From: an uncultured Roseateles sp.
GTDB taxonomy: Bacteria > Pseudomonadota > Gammaproteobacteria > Burkholderiales > Burkholderiaceae_C
NCBI RefSeq assembly: GCF_963422335.1
Contig: NZ_OY729424.1
Location: 4,712,001-4,776,000, forward strand
Length of the DNA stretch: 64,000 nucleotides
Direction of reading: 5' to 3'
The position numbers and the translations under genes are program-made. A model generated the notes under the pieces. It was not told where the DNA came from. It ran no database searches and was given only the letters and a program-made list of their open reading frames with translations. Shown here piece by piece: positions 1 to 8,886 of this stretch (within the stretch, counting starts at the first letter, position 1; every line of letters starts with the position of its first letter).

Positions 1-2
1 GC

Positions 3-1508
3 GACGTGAGCTGGAACACCGCCGGCCAGAAACTGATACCCGCCGGCGGCGCCGGCACCGGCAACCGTGGTCACCTGAAGACCGTGGAAGCCATGAAGTG
101 GATGGCCGCCAATCACGGCAACGCCAGCTACTACGTGCCCGCCCACCTGGAGCGCGCCGGCCCCTTCTATGCCGACGGCAACCAGGGCTACAACGTCGAG
201 CACCTGCGCAACTTCAACAATGCAGCCCCCACCGTCGCCTTCGGCATGGAGACACAGCCCGGTCACGGCGCCTCGTCCAACCGCGGCGAGTACCAGGTCA
301 ACCGCAACAACTTCGGCGGCACGCAGGTCGACTCGGTCGGCGGCACCACCTACGGCGGCACGGGCGTCTATGGCGCCCAGGTCGGCGGCGTGTGGGATGC
401 ACTGCTGGGCGAAGGTCGCAACTTCTGGTTCTTCGCCAGCTCCGACTGGCACAACCGCGGCAGCTTCGGCCCGGATGACCGCCGCTCGACCCAGGACTTC
501 TACCCTGGCGAATACCAGCGCGACTACGTGATGGTGCGCAACGGCGGCGACAAGATCCGCCCGCAGGCCATCGTCAACGGCCTGCGCACCGGCAACAGCT
601 TTGCCTCCAGCGGCCAGCTGATCGACCGCCTGGCCTTCGTGGCCTGCGTGTCCTACCCCGGCCCCGCAGCTCGCAGCAACGCCGCGGTCGAAGCCCTTGC
701 CGTGGCCGCCGCCACCAACAACACCGACATCGACGTGGCCGGCTGCGCCACCATGGGTGAAAAGCTCGTGGTGCGCCCGGGTGCCGAAGTGGTGGTGGCC
801 GTGGTGGCTCGCGACCCGGTCGGCACGAACTACTCGCCGTACAGCTTCCCCAACCCGTCGCTGCTGCAAGTGGGCATCAACCGTCCGATCAACCAGCCGG
901 TGCTGGACCATATCGACGTGATCCGCGGCATGGTCACCGGCTACAGGACGCCGGGCTCGGCCGACTACGCCGGTGAATGGCCCCGCAACACCAACTGGCT
1001 GAAGACCGATGGCACCACCACCGGTCTGAGCAGCGTGCCCGCGGCGGCCAAGAACACCTCGGCCGCGGTCGTCAAGACCTTCAGCGGCAGCGCAGTGTCG
1101 CCCTGGGCCACGGTGAACTCCGGCGTGGACAACACGGCCTTCGTGAAGATGAGCTACCGCATCCCCGCGGTGACGGCTTCGCAATATGTGCGTCTGCGCG
1201 GCAGCAACATGCCCGCCGCCGTGCCTTACGAGACCGACGCCAACGGCAACCCGCTGGCCGACCTGTACACCAACGCCGGCGACACCAGCAAGCTGAAGAT
1301 CCCCTGCACGACGGTCGGTGCCAATGTGCCGGCCAACGGCGCGCCGTACACCGGCGCGACGATCGATGGCTGCCCCAACCACCTGCCGGTGGTCGGTGGC
1401 CAGAAGATGGTCGCCTATGACGTGGCCGCCTGGTCCGACCTGTGGTTCTACAGCAACCCCATCTTCATCGAAGTGCAAGGCGCACAGATGGTGGCCGGGG
1501 TCAAGTAA
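3..1508 (+). CDS. DUF3604-type protein, 5' truncated by window edge
   Basis: About 500 C-terminal residues of an open frame that enters from outside the window, so the true start is not visible. The text has features of the DUF3604 (PHP-like metal-dependent hydrolase) family: a conserved SSDWHN segment near residue 143, a region resembling the family's predicted metal site, and a C-terminal part ending in SDLWFYSNPIFIEV, like the usual family ending around an SSPIWV-type strand. The function of the family is not established. A strong hairpin terminator follows 27 bases after the stop. The genes downstream (PpiC-like, HupE-like) are, from my recollection, common neighbours of DUF3604 genes. 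Family call moderately sure; role unknown. Confidence 0.65.
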   Translation, partial: DVSWNTAGQKLIPAGGAGTGNRGHLKTVEAMKWMAANHGNASYYVPAHLERAGPFYADGNQGYNVEHLRNFNNAAPTVAFGMETQPGHGASSNRGEYQVNRNNFGGTQVDSVGGTTYGGTGVYGAQVGGVWDALLGEGRNFWFFASSDWHNRGSFGPDDRRSTQDFYPGEYQRDYVMVRNGGDKIRPQAIVNGLRTGNSFASSGQLIDRLAFVACVSYPGPAARSNAAVEALAVAAATNNTDIDVAGCATMGEKLVVRPGAEVVVAVVARDPVGTNYSPYSFPNPSLLQVGINRPINQPVLDHIDVIRGMVTGYRTPGSADYAGEWPRNTNWLKTDGTTTGLSSVPAAAKNTSAAVVKTFSGSAVSPWATVNSGVDNTAFVKMSYRIPAVTASQYVRLRGSNMPAAVPYETDANGNPLADLYTNAGDTSKLKIPCTTVGANVPANGAPYTGATIDGCPNHLPVVGGQKMVAYDVAAWSDLWFYSNPIFIEVQGAQMVAGVK

Positions 1509-1534
1509 GCCCAGTCCTGACTGAAAGAGAAAGG

Positions 1535-1572
1535 GCGCCGCGCGAACCATCGCGCGGCGCATTTCTTGTTTG
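1535..1572 (+). terminator. Rho-independent terminator after the DUF3604-type gene
   Basis: A perfect 10-bp inverted repeat, GCGCCGCGCG with a 6-base loop (AACCAT) and CGCGCGGCGC, is followed by ATTTCTTGTTT. It lies between the stop at 1508 and the ATG at 1616, so it should separate the first gene from the following run. Confidence 0.8.
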
Positions 1573-1615
1573 CGGCATCTGTTCGGGATGCCGACTGCCG
1601 TTCACAAGCACCACC

Positions 1616-2485
1616 ATGTCCGCCATCCTTCCCGACTCTCCCCGCAAGACCGCTTCAATCCAGACCGGTCCGGCCACCGCCCGTTGGCCGCAATGGCTGC
1701 GCGAGCCGCTGCTGCACTTTGCCGTGCTGGGTGCGCTGCTGTTCATCGCCGACCACTACCTGGTCACCCGCGCAGACGACCCGGGCACCATCGTCATCGG
1801 CGCCGAGGTCGATGCCGAAGCCCGTCAGACCTTCAAGGCCTCGCGCGGCGTGGACCCCACCCCAGCCGAGCTGGAGGCGCTGCGCCGCGTGTGGCTGGAC
1901 AATGAAGTGCTCTACCGCGAGGGCCTGGCCCTGCAGGTGGACAAGGGCGACACCGCCATCCGCGAGCGGGTGATCTTCAAGGCGCTAAGCGTGGTCGATG
2001 CCAATGTCAAGCTGCCTGCGTACGACGACAAGCTGCTGCGCAGCTGGTTCGAGGCCCACCGCGACAGATATGACGACCCCGCACGCTACGACTTCCAGGA
2101 AGCGGTGCTCGACGGTGACTCAAGCGAGCCGGCCGTGCGCGCCTTCGTGGCCGCGCTGAACAGCGGCACGCCAGGCGACGCCAAGGCCGGCCTGCGCGTG
2201 TTCAAGAACCGCCCCCATGCCAATCTGGTGCAGAGCTACGGCCCCGAGTTCGCCGAGGCGCTGAAGGAGGCGCCCGTCAACGAGTGGCGCGCCCAGCCCA
2301 CGCGCGACGGCTGGCGCGCCATGCGGCTGGACGCCACCACTCCGGCCAAGCCCGGCGTGTTCGAGGCGCTGCGCGGCGTGGTGCTGCAAGACTGGACGGA
2401 CGCCACCCTGTCCGAGCAACGCAGTGCCGCCGTGCGCGCGCTGAGCAAGAAGTACACCATCAAGACCGAGGCGGCGCAGAAATGA
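1616..2485 (+). CDS. PpiC-like peptidyl-prolyl isomerase family membrane-anchored protein
   Basis: 289 residues. One hydrophobic segment at about residues 28-45 (LLHFAVLGALLFIADHYLV) anchors an otherwise soluble, charged, helix-rich domain. That domain resembles the SurA/PpiC-like proteins encoded beside HupE-type genes. A parvulin domain is plausible in residues 140-270 but the classical motifs are weak, so catalytic activity is uncertain. I chose the ATG at 1616 because upstream in-frame sequence runs through the terminator hairpin. The stop overlaps the start of the next gene (ATGA at 2482-2485), so the two are translationally coupled. Likely role: periplasmic folding factor for the neighbouring membrane or secreted protein (inference). 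Confidence 0.6.
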   Translation: MSAILPDSPRKTASIQTGPATARWPQWLREPLLHFAVLGALLFIADHYLVTRADDPGTIVIGAEVDAEARQTFKASRGVDPTPAELEALRRVWLDNEVLYREGLALQVDKGDTAIRERVIFKALSVVDANVKLPAYDDKLLRSWFEAHRDRYDDPARYDFQEAVLDGDSSEPAVRAFVAALNSGTPGDAKAGLRVFKNRPHANLVQSYGPEFAEALKEAPVNEWRAQPTRDGWRAMRLDATTPAKPGVFEALRGVVLQDWTDATLSEQRSAAVRALSKKYTIKTEAAQK

Positions 2486-3438
2486 AGCTGCGCACCTGGC
2501 TGCTGAGCACATTGGCCCTGCTGGCTGGTCTGATGTCGACCACCGCGTCGGCCCACGAAATGAGCATGGCCGAGATGCAGCTGCGCGAAACCTCCCGCGG
2601 CGATTTCATCTGGCAATGGACGGCCAGCGAGAAGCGCGCGGCGGCCGACGTCCTGACCCCCGTATGGCCCGACAGCTGCCGTGCCGAGGGCGGTGCGCTG
2701 CACTGCGGCGAGGCCGGCCTGCAGGGCACGCTGTCCATCGAGGGCGTGGGCAAGGGCTATTCGGCCGCCCTGGTCAAGGTGTACTGGCTGGACGGGCAGA
2801 GCCGCGTCTACACACTCACCGCCGGCCAACCCACGGTGCACCTGTATGGCTCGGCAGACGACAGGCGCGGCCTGGGCGAGATTGCCATCGCCTACACGGC
2901 GCTCGGTGTGGAGCACATCCTCAGCGGCGTCGACCACCTGATGTTCGTCATCGGCCTGCTGTTCCTGGTGGGCTTCCGGCGCCGCCTGGTGTGGACCATC
3001 ACCGCCTTCACCGCCGCGCACAGCCTCACGCTGGCCAGCAGCGCTCTGGGCTGGCTGGTGCTGCGCCCGCCGCCGGTGGAAGCCACCATCGCGCTGTCCA
3101 TCGTGCTGGTGGCCGGCGAGGCGCTGCACCAGCGCCAGACGCTGGCGCGGCGCTGGCCGGCGCTGATCGCCTTTCTGTTCGGACTGGTCCATGGCCTGGG
3201 CTTCGCCGGGGCGCTGAAGGAGATCGGCCTGCCCGAGAACCATCTGCTGGTGGCCCTGCTCACCTTCAACGTCGGCGTGGAAATCGGTCAGCTGATGACC
3301 GTGGGCGCCGCCTGGCTGCTGTGGCGCCTGGCGGCACGCTGGCCCCGGCTGGCGAGTGCGCGCACGGCCATCCTCTACCTGATCGGCACCCTGGCGGCCT
3401 ACTGGTCCTGGCTGCGCGTTGCGGCCATCTTCGGCTGA
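2482..3438 (+). CDS. HupE/UreJ family membrane protein
   Basis: 318 residues. A signal-like N terminus (residues 1-24, ending TASA-HE) precedes a soluble part to about residue 130. Six or so membrane segments follow. The membrane part carries the family's conserved signatures: GVEHILSGVDHLMF (about 140-153) and GLVHGLGFAGALKEIG (about 234-249), with histidines suited to binding a metal. HupE and UreJ proteins are linked to nickel or other metal uptake; this two-part version (PF13795, HupE_UreJ_2) has unproven specificity. It overlaps the upstream isomerase by four bases and is 13 bases from the oxygenase gene. No hydrogenase or urease genes are visible, so the metal is unknown. Confidence 0.75.
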   Translation: MKLRTWLLSTLALLAGLMSTTASAHEMSMAEMQLRETSRGDFIWQWTASEKRAAADVLTPVWPDSCRAEGGALHCGEAGLQGTLSIEGVGKGYSAALVKVYWLDGQSRVYTLTAGQPTVHLYGSADDRRGLGEIAIAYTALGVEHILSGVDHLMFVIGLLFLVGFRRRLVWTITAFTAAHSLTLASSALGWLVLRPPPVEATIALSIVLVAGEALHQRQTLARRWPALIAFLFGLVHGLGFAGALKEIGLPENHLLVALLTFNVGVEIGQLMTVGAAWLLWRLAARWPRLASARTAILYLIGTLAAYWSWLRVAAIFG

Positions 3439-3451
3439 AGGAACACCCACC

Positions 3452-4075
3452 ATGGATGAAGTCATCAGCCTGTTCCCCACGCCGTTCCTGCGGGCGCCGG
3501 GCGCCCTGCCCCAACCCCTGGTGAATGCGCTGGTGGCCCACTTCAGTGCCCTGGCGGTGCAGGACAACAACGCCTCTGCCCGGCTGTCGCACACGCAGAT
3601 GCTCAAGCCCGGCGACAGCCCGCTGCTGGTGGACGTGGCCCAGCTCGTCACGCCCAAGCTGTCGGAGTTCGGCGCGCTGATGTTCGGCGAGCGCATGGGC
3701 TGGTCCATCAAGGAGATGTGGGTCAACGTACTGGAGGAAGGCGGTCACCAGGCCATGCACAACCATGCCAACAGCTTTGCCTCCGGTGTGGTCTACCTCA
3801 CGCCGACGCACGCTTCGGCCCGCACCGTGTTCATGAAAAGCCCAGGCGGCAGCGACTTCTCGTTCAAGAACGACCACGCCGGTGTGGTCACCGGCCCTTT
3901 CAACGCCGAGAAGTGGATCAGTCCTGACCCCGCCCCCGGAGACCTGGTGCTCTTCCCCAGCTATCTGATGCATGCCGTGCCGCCCAACGCCGGCGGGCGG
4001 CGCATCAGCCTGGCTTTCAATGCCATCCCGGCCCGGCTGGAGTCCTGGGGCTACAGCGTCGGGTTTTCGGGCTGA
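3452..4075 (+). CDS. Putative 2OG-Fe(II) oxygenase (TIGR02466-like)
   Basis: 207 residues, a typical size for this small family. Visible signatures are HNHANSFASGVVYL (about 107-120), the double-stranded beta-helix strand that carries the first iron ligands, and HAVPPNAGGRRISLAFN (about 173-189), with the distal His and the Arg that would bind the 2-oxoglutarate carboxylate. Substrate unknown; related proteins sit in operons with membrane and aminopropyl-transfer-like proteins, and hydroxylation of a peptide or amine is a guess. It lies 13 bases after the HupE-like gene and 4 bases before the spermidine-synthase-like gene, so one transcript is likely. Confidence 0.65.
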   Translation: MDEVISLFPTPFLRAPGALPQPLVNALVAHFSALAVQDNNASARLSHTQMLKPGDSPLLVDVAQLVTPKLSEFGALMFGERMGWSIKEMWVNVLEEGGHQAMHNHANSFASGVVYLTPTHASARTVFMKSPGGSDFSFKNDHAGVVTGPFNAEKWISPDPAPGDLVLFPSYLMHAVPPNAGGRRISLAFNAIPARLESWGYSVGFSG

Positions 4076-4079
4076 CACG

Positions 4080-6686
4080 GTGCTGAGCAAGCACTGCCCC
4101 TTGCCCCCGGCCGCCTTGCCGGCCGTGGACTGGCGCCGGCACATCGCGCTGGCACTGATGGTGGCCTCCGGCTTTGCCGGTCTGGGCTACCAGATCGTCT
4201 GGACGCAACAGAGTGCCGTCTGGCTGGGCCATGAATCCGCCGCCGTGCTGGCGGTGGTGGCCGCCTTCTTCGGCGGTCTGGCGCTAGGCGCGCTGGCGCT
4301 GGGGCCAGGTATTGAGCGCAGCGCACGCCCGGTGCGCTGGTACGCCGTGTGCGAGCTGGTGATTGCGTTGTGGAGCCTGGTGCTGGCACTGCTGATGCCG
4401 GTGTTTGGCGCTGGCATGCTGGACCTCGTGGGCCTGCAGCCTTCCGCTGCCTGGCAGTGGGGCCTTGCCTTCTGCGGGACATTTCTGCTGTTGTTGCCGG
4501 CCACCGCTGCCATGGGAGCAACCTTGCCCGCCATGGAGCGCGTGCTGGCGGGCACGCAGCAGCGATCGATTGCCGCGCTGTACGCCGGCAATACCTTAGG
4601 CGCCGTGCTGGGTGTGTTGTCCACGGCATTCTGGCTGGTGCCGACCCTGGGCCTGGCGCACACGGCAGCCCTGTGCGGCGGCTTGAATGCGCTGTGCGCC
4701 GCTGCGGCCCTGGCCACCTTCCCCCGCGAAACGGTGCCAGGCCAGGTCGCCGTCGTTTCCGCCGCTGCCCGCGGTGTGCTGTTGCGTCTGACCGCCACCG
4801 GCCTGCTGGGCATAGGCTACGAGGTGCTGGTGGTGCGTGTGCTCAGCCAGGTCGCAGAAGACACGGTCTACACCTTTGCGCTGCTGCTGGCGGTGTACCT
4901 GGTGGGCAGCGCGCTGGGCGCGGCAGCCTACCAGCGCTGGCTGGCGCGCGGGCAGGATACCGCTCGACTCGGCGACCTGCTGCTCTGCGCGCTGGCCCTC
5001 TCCTGCCTGCTGGGCATTGCCAGCCTCTGGGGGGCGGAGCACATTCGCGCGCAGGTGGAAAGCTCGAGTGGCGGCATGGCCGGTGCGCTGCTGGCCGAGG
5101 CCGCACTGGCGCTGGCGGCCTTCGGCCTGCCCACGCTGGCCATGGGTGCGATGTTCAGTCAGCTGAGCTCACGCGCCAGCGCTGCCGGCCTGAGCTTCGG
5201 CCAGGCGCTGGGCGCCAACACGCTGGGCGCAGCGGCGGCACCACTGCTCTTCGGCGTGCTGCTGGCGCCGGCGCTGGGCGCCAAAGCCAGCCTGCTGCTG
5301 ATCGTCGTGGCCTATGTGGCGCTGGCCCGTCCGGCCCTGTGGCGCCGGCCCATCGCCTGGGCACCGGCGGCCACTGCGCTGGCCCTGACCCTGTGGGCGC
5401 CGACGCTGGCCTTCATCGACGTGCCCGAGGGCGGTCGGGTGCTGAGCTACCAGGAAGACGCCATGGCGGCCGTCAGCGTGGTGCAAGATGCCGGCGGCGT
5501 GGCCCGCCTGCGCATCAACAACCGACAGCAGGAAGGCAGCAGCAGCAGCCTGCTGGCCGATGCGCGCCAGGCCCTGCTGCCGCTGCTGCTGCATCCGGCG
5601 CCGCACCGCGCGCTGTTCCTGGGGCTGGGCACGGGCATGACGGCCTCGTCGGCCGCGGAGGACCCCACGCTGGAGGTCGACGCGGTGGAACTGCTGCCCG
5701 GCGTGATCACCGCCTCGCGCCACTTCACCCAGGCCTTCGGCAATGGCGAGCCCAACCCGCGCCTGCACCTGATAGCCGCCGACGCGCGCCGCTACGTGCG
5801 TGCCGCCACGCAGCGCTACGACCTCATCGTCTCGGACAACTTCCATCCCGCGCGCAGCGGCTCGGCCGCCTTGTACACGGTGGAGCACTTCCAGGCGGTG
5901 CGCGCGCGCCTGGCCCCCGCCGGTCTCTTCTGCCAATGGCTGCCCTTGCACCAGCTGGACCTGGAGACGCTGCGCAGCATCGTCCAGTCCTTCCTCGTGG
6001 CCTACCCCCAGGGCGCGGCCATCCTGGCCAGCAACAGCCTGGAAACGCCGGTGCTGGGCCTGATCGGCCAAGAAGACAAGCGTCCTTTCGATCTGGCGCA
6101 GGTGCATGCCCGGCTGGCGGCCTCGGCCTTGCCCGACGGACCGGCCGGCTTCGGCATCGACGACGAATACGCACTGCTCGGCAGCTTCGTGGCCGGACCC
6201 ACGGCCCTGCTGCGTTTCGCCGGCAATGCCCCAGCCAACACCGATGACCGTCCGGTGGTGGCCTATCGCGCGCCACGGATCACCTACGCGCCGGACTCCG
6301 CCCCACGAGACCGCCTGATGGCCTTGCTGAACGTGTTGTCCGTCGAAGCTGCCGAGGTGCTGGTGCCCTCGATGGACAGTGCGCCGACCGAGCGCCTGTC
6401 AGCCTACTGGACGGCGCGCCAGCGTTTCCTTGAAGCCGGACAGCACGTACGCCCCTCGGCCGACGTGCACGACATGCTGTCTCAGGTCCGCGCGCCGCTG
6501 CTCGGTGTGCTGCGCACCAGCCCGGACTTCCGTCCCGCCTACGACCCACTGCTGCGGATGGCGGCCACCCTTGCACGCACCGACAGGCCCGCAGCCCGTG
6601 CGCTGCTGGCCGAGTTGGCGCAGGCGCAGCCCGCGCGGCCCGAGGCCGCTGCAATGTTGCGGCAAATCGCCGATGGTTCGCTGTGA
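4080..6686 (+). CDS. Membrane-fused spermidine synthase-like protein
   Basis: 868 residues with a GTG start at 4080, four bases after the previous stop; upstream in-frame codons lie inside the oxygenase gene. The first roughly 440 residues form about 12-14 membrane segments. They are followed by a spermidine-synthase-like Rossmann domain with LFLGLGTGMTASSAA (about 516-530), the acidic VDAVELLPGV, and DLIVSDNFHPARSGSAALYT (about 581-600). A C-terminal tail of about 150 residues has a helical, repeat-like character. Known fused spermidine-synthase-like transporters mostly lack tested substrates. The conserved Asp of the DxxVSD motif is present, but the family's acidic substrate-binding residues cannot be verified by eye. 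Possibly transfers an aminopropyl-like group at the membrane (inference). Confidence 0.7.
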   Translation: MLSKHCPLPPAALPAVDWRRHIALALMVASGFAGLGYQIVWTQQSAVWLGHESAAVLAVVAAFFGGLALGALALGPGIERSARPVRWYAVCELVIALWSLVLALLMPVFGAGMLDLVGLQPSAAWQWGLAFCGTFLLLLPATAAMGATLPAMERVLAGTQQRSIAALYAGNTLGAVLGVLSTAFWLVPTLGLAHTAALCGGLNALCAAAALATFPRETVPGQVAVVSAAARGVLLRLTATGLLGIGYEVLVVRVLSQVAEDTVYTFALLLAVYLVGSALGAAAYQRWLARGQDTARLGDLLLCALALSCLLGIASLWGAEHIRAQVESSSGGMAGALLAEAALALAAFGLPTLAMGAMFSQLSSRASAAGLSFGQALGANTLGAAAAPLLFGVLLAPALGAKASLLLIVVAYVALARPALWRRPIAWAPAATALALTLWAPTLAFIDVPEGGRVLSYQEDAMAAVSVVQDAGGVARLRINNRQQEGSSSSLLADARQALLPLLLHPAPHRALFLGLGTGMTASSAAEDPTLEVDAVELLPGVITASRHFTQAFGNGEPNPRLHLIAADARRYVRAATQRYDLIVSDNFHPARSGSAALYTVEHFQAVRARLAPAGLFCQWLPLHQLDLETLRSIVQSFLVAYPQGAAILASNSLETPVLGLIGQEDKRPFDLAQVHARLAASALPDGPAGFGIDDEYALLGSFVAGPTALLRFAGNAPANTDDRPVVAYRAPRITYAPDSAPRDRLMALLNVLSVEAAEVLVPSMDSAPTERLSAYWTARQRFLEAGQHVRPSADVHDMLSQVRAPLLGVLRTSPDFRPAYDPLLRMAATLARTDRPAARALLAELAQAQPARPEAAAMLRQIADGSL

Positions 6687-6725
6687 TGCAGGCTCGAGGG
6701 CTGGGGGCCGGCGACGGCGCGACAG

Positions 6726-7133
6726 TCACCGTTCAGACAGTGAATAGCTCTCGTACTGCGCGTGACTCCAGGTGAACGAGACAAGCAGCACCGATCGCCT
6801 GGCGTCGCGCGGAGCGGTGAACAGGCACAGGAGGCTGACATCCCCATCCTCGCCCATCAGCTGGGTCTTGCTTCCGGCCTCGCAGCTCAGTGGAGCTCCA
6901 TCAAGCATGGGCGCCATCTTGGCCATCGTGTCATCGTGGCCCCCTGAGAAGTTGACCTGCAAGGCGTAGCGTCGCGCACCGCTAGTCGAGTCGAGCGCGC
7001 ACTCGACCTCGCGCGAATCAAACATCGGCTCTCGAAATTCGCACGGCAAGCTGGCCTGCGTTTCCCGGTTTGCGTCGGCTGCACTGGCAAGCCCCGGCAA
7101 GAGCAGTAGGGGAAGAAGAACGAATCGGCGCAT
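6726..7133 (-). CDS. Small secreted protein of unknown function
   Basis: 135 residues starting at the ATG at 7133, which places a clear signal peptide at the N terminus (MRRFVLLPLLLLPGLASAAD). An earlier in-frame start would add 26 residues unlike a signal peptide. The mature part has four cysteines (CEF, VECALD, LSCEAG, LLCLF), suggesting two disulfides, and a beta-rich pattern. I do not recognise the family. It is convergent with the spermidine-synthase-like gene, only 39 bases apart, and is followed on its own strand by no close partner. Confidence 0.6.
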   Translation of the reverse strand: MRRFVLLPLLLLPGLASAADANRETQASLPCEFREPMFDSREVECALDSTSGARRYALQVNFSGGHDDTMAKMAPMLDGAPLSCEAGSKTQLMGEDGDVSLLCLFTAPRDARRSVLLVSFTWSHAQYESYSLSER

Positions 7134-7238
7134 CTTGGATTCCACTGGGTAGAGGGCTGGTATGGGTTGATACCGCGACGGGACTTCCGTCGCGAGTGGC
7201 CATCTTGGCAAGGAACTGTGACAGCCGATCTGAACCGT

Positions 7239-8747
7239 CTAGACCGCGATGAAGACCGACTTGGTCTCGAGATAGGCATCCAGCGAGGCCTTGCCCATGT
7301 CGCGGCCGATGCCTGACTGCTTGTAGCCGCCGAAGGGCATGGACGGGTCCAGCGCGCTGTGGCAGTTGACCCAGACCGTGCCAGCCTTGATCTTCGGGAT
7401 CAGGCGGTGCACCTTGGACAGATTGTTCGACCAGATGCTGGCACCCAGGCCGTAGGGCGAATCATTGGCCCAGGCCGCCACCTGGTCGATGTCGTCGTAA
7501 GGCATGGCCACCAGCACGGGGCCGAAGATCTCTTCCTGCACGACGCGGTGCCGGTGGTCCACATCGGCCAGCACCGTGGGCCGCACGAAGAAGCCCTTGT
7601 CGCCCATGCGGCCGCCGCCGGCCACCACGCTGGCGCCCTGCGAGCGGCCCACGTCGATGTAATTGCACACCCGGTCCATCTGCTCGCGCGAGACCAGCGG
7701 CCCCATCTGTGCGGCGGGGTCGAGGCCGTGGCCCATCGGCATGGCGGTGGCGATCTGCGCGATGTCGGCCACCACGCGGTCGAACATCTTCTTCTGCACA
7801 AACAGGCGCGAGCCGGCGCAGCAGACCTGGCCATGGTTGAAGAAGATCGCATTGGCCGCACCGGCGGCGGCCACGGCCGGGTCGCAGTCGTCGAGCACGA
7901 TCACCGGCGACTTGCCGCCCAGCTCCAGCGTGAAGCGGGTCATATTGTCGATGGACGCATGGCCGATCAGCTTGCCGACCTCGGTCGAGCCGGTGAAGCT
8001 GATCTTGTTGACCAACGGGTGCGCCACCAGCGGCGCGCCGGTGCCCGGGCCGTCGCCGGTGACCACGTTCACCACGCCGGGCGGGAAGCCGGCCTCGGCA
8101 ATCAGGTCGGCCAGGTACAGCGCCGTCAGCGGTGTCTGCTCGGCGGGCTTGAGCACCACGGTGCAGCCGGCGGCCAGCGCCGGGCCCAGCTTCCAGGCCG
8201 CCACCAGCAGCGGGAAGTTCCAGGGCACGATGGCGGCCACCACGCCCACCGCCTCGCGGCGCGTGTAGGTCACGAACTCTTCCTGCAGCGCATAGGGGAT
8301 CGAGTGCTCGGAGGTAGCGCCTTCGATCTTGGTCGCCCAGCCGGCCATGTAGCGGAAGAAGTCCACCACCAGGGCCATGTCCACCGCCTGCGCGATGCCG
8401 GCCGACTTGCCGTTGTCGATGGACTCGATCTCGGCCAGCGTCTGCGCGTGAGCCTCGACCAGATCGGCCAGCTTCAGCAGCAGGCGCTGGCGCTGCACCG
8501 GGCGCATCCGGCCCCAGGGGCCGTCGTCGAAGGCGGCGCGGGCGGCACGCACCGCACGGTCCACATCCTCGGGGCCGGCACTGGCAATCTCGCCTATCAC
8601 CTCCTCGCTGGCCGGGTTGACGGTGGTGAAGGTCTTGCCGCTGGCCGCGGCGACCCATTCGCCGTTGATGAACAGACGGTGCGCGTGGCGGCCCAGAAAG
8701 GCGGCGGCCGGCGCAGACAACAGGTGCTTGATGTCGGACAGATTCAT
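7239..8747 (-). CDS. Aldehyde dehydrogenase (phenylacetaldehyde dehydrogenase-like)
   Basis: 502 residues, the standard length for NAD(P)-dependent ALDH. Catalytic features are present: Asn177 in VPWNFP, Glu275 in LELGGKS, and the nucleophile Cys309 in GQVCCAGSR. The C terminus carries PFGGYKQSGIGRDMG. The ATG at 8747 follows a GAGGA ribosome site; a longer reading frame upstream has no support. The gene ends the long minus-strand block that begins with aromatic amine dehydrogenase. Oxidation of the arylacetaldehyde released by that enzyme is therefore the natural assignment (inference from context; the closest family is FeaB/PAD and betaine-aldehyde-type ALDHs). Two palindromes lie in its 139-base upstream gap. 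Confidence 0.88.
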   Translation of the reverse strand: MNLSDIKHLLSAPAAAFLGRHAHRLFINGEWVAAASGKTFTTVNPASEEVIGEIASAGPEDVDRAVRAARAAFDDGPWGRMRPVQRQRLLLKLADLVEAHAQTLAEIESIDNGKSAGIAQAVDMALVVDFFRYMAGWATKIEGATSEHSIPYALQEEFVTYTRREAVGVVAAIVPWNFPLLVAAWKLGPALAAGCTVVLKPAEQTPLTALYLADLIAEAGFPPGVVNVVTGDGPGTGAPLVAHPLVNKISFTGSTEVGKLIGHASIDNMTRFTLELGGKSPVIVLDDCDPAVAAAGAANAIFFNHGQVCCAGSRLFVQKKMFDRVVADIAQIATAMPMGHGLDPAAQMGPLVSREQMDRVCNYIDVGRSQGASVVAGGGRMGDKGFFVRPTVLADVDHRHRVVQEEIFGPVLVAMPYDDIDQVAAWANDSPYGLGASIWSNNLSKVHRLIPKIKAGTVWVNCHSALDPSMPFGGYKQSGIGRDMGKASLDAYLETKSVFIAV

Positions 8748-8818
8748 GGGGAGATCCTCTTGCGTTGAGTGGCGGGAAGCGGACTCAAGGCTAAGGACGG
8801 CCCGCCACCTGCGGGGCA

Positions 8819-8860
8819 CTGGGAGTTTCCCAGGGGTAGATCTGTTCTGTGACGGAACAG
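8819..8860 (-). promoter_or_regulatory. Two palindromic candidate operators upstream of the aldehyde dehydrogenase
   Basis: In the gap between livM and the ALDH gene are two clean dyads: CTGGGA-N3-TCCCAG at 8819-8833 and CTGTTC-N7-GAACAG at 8842-8860. Their position 72-113 bases upstream of the ATG at 8747 fits activator or repressor binding. The AcoR-like regulator at 11-12 kb and the AraC-type regulator at 14 kb are the obvious candidates, but nothing in the sequence links either to these sites. Confidence 0.4.
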
Positions 8861-8886
8861 CAGCAGGGCGGAGCGAGCTGAGCGAA

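Noticed and set aside
2236..3726. 496-codon minus-strand frame over the HupE-like gene
   Set aside because: Low-complexity text; the plus strand holds recognisable families with coupled starts and stops.
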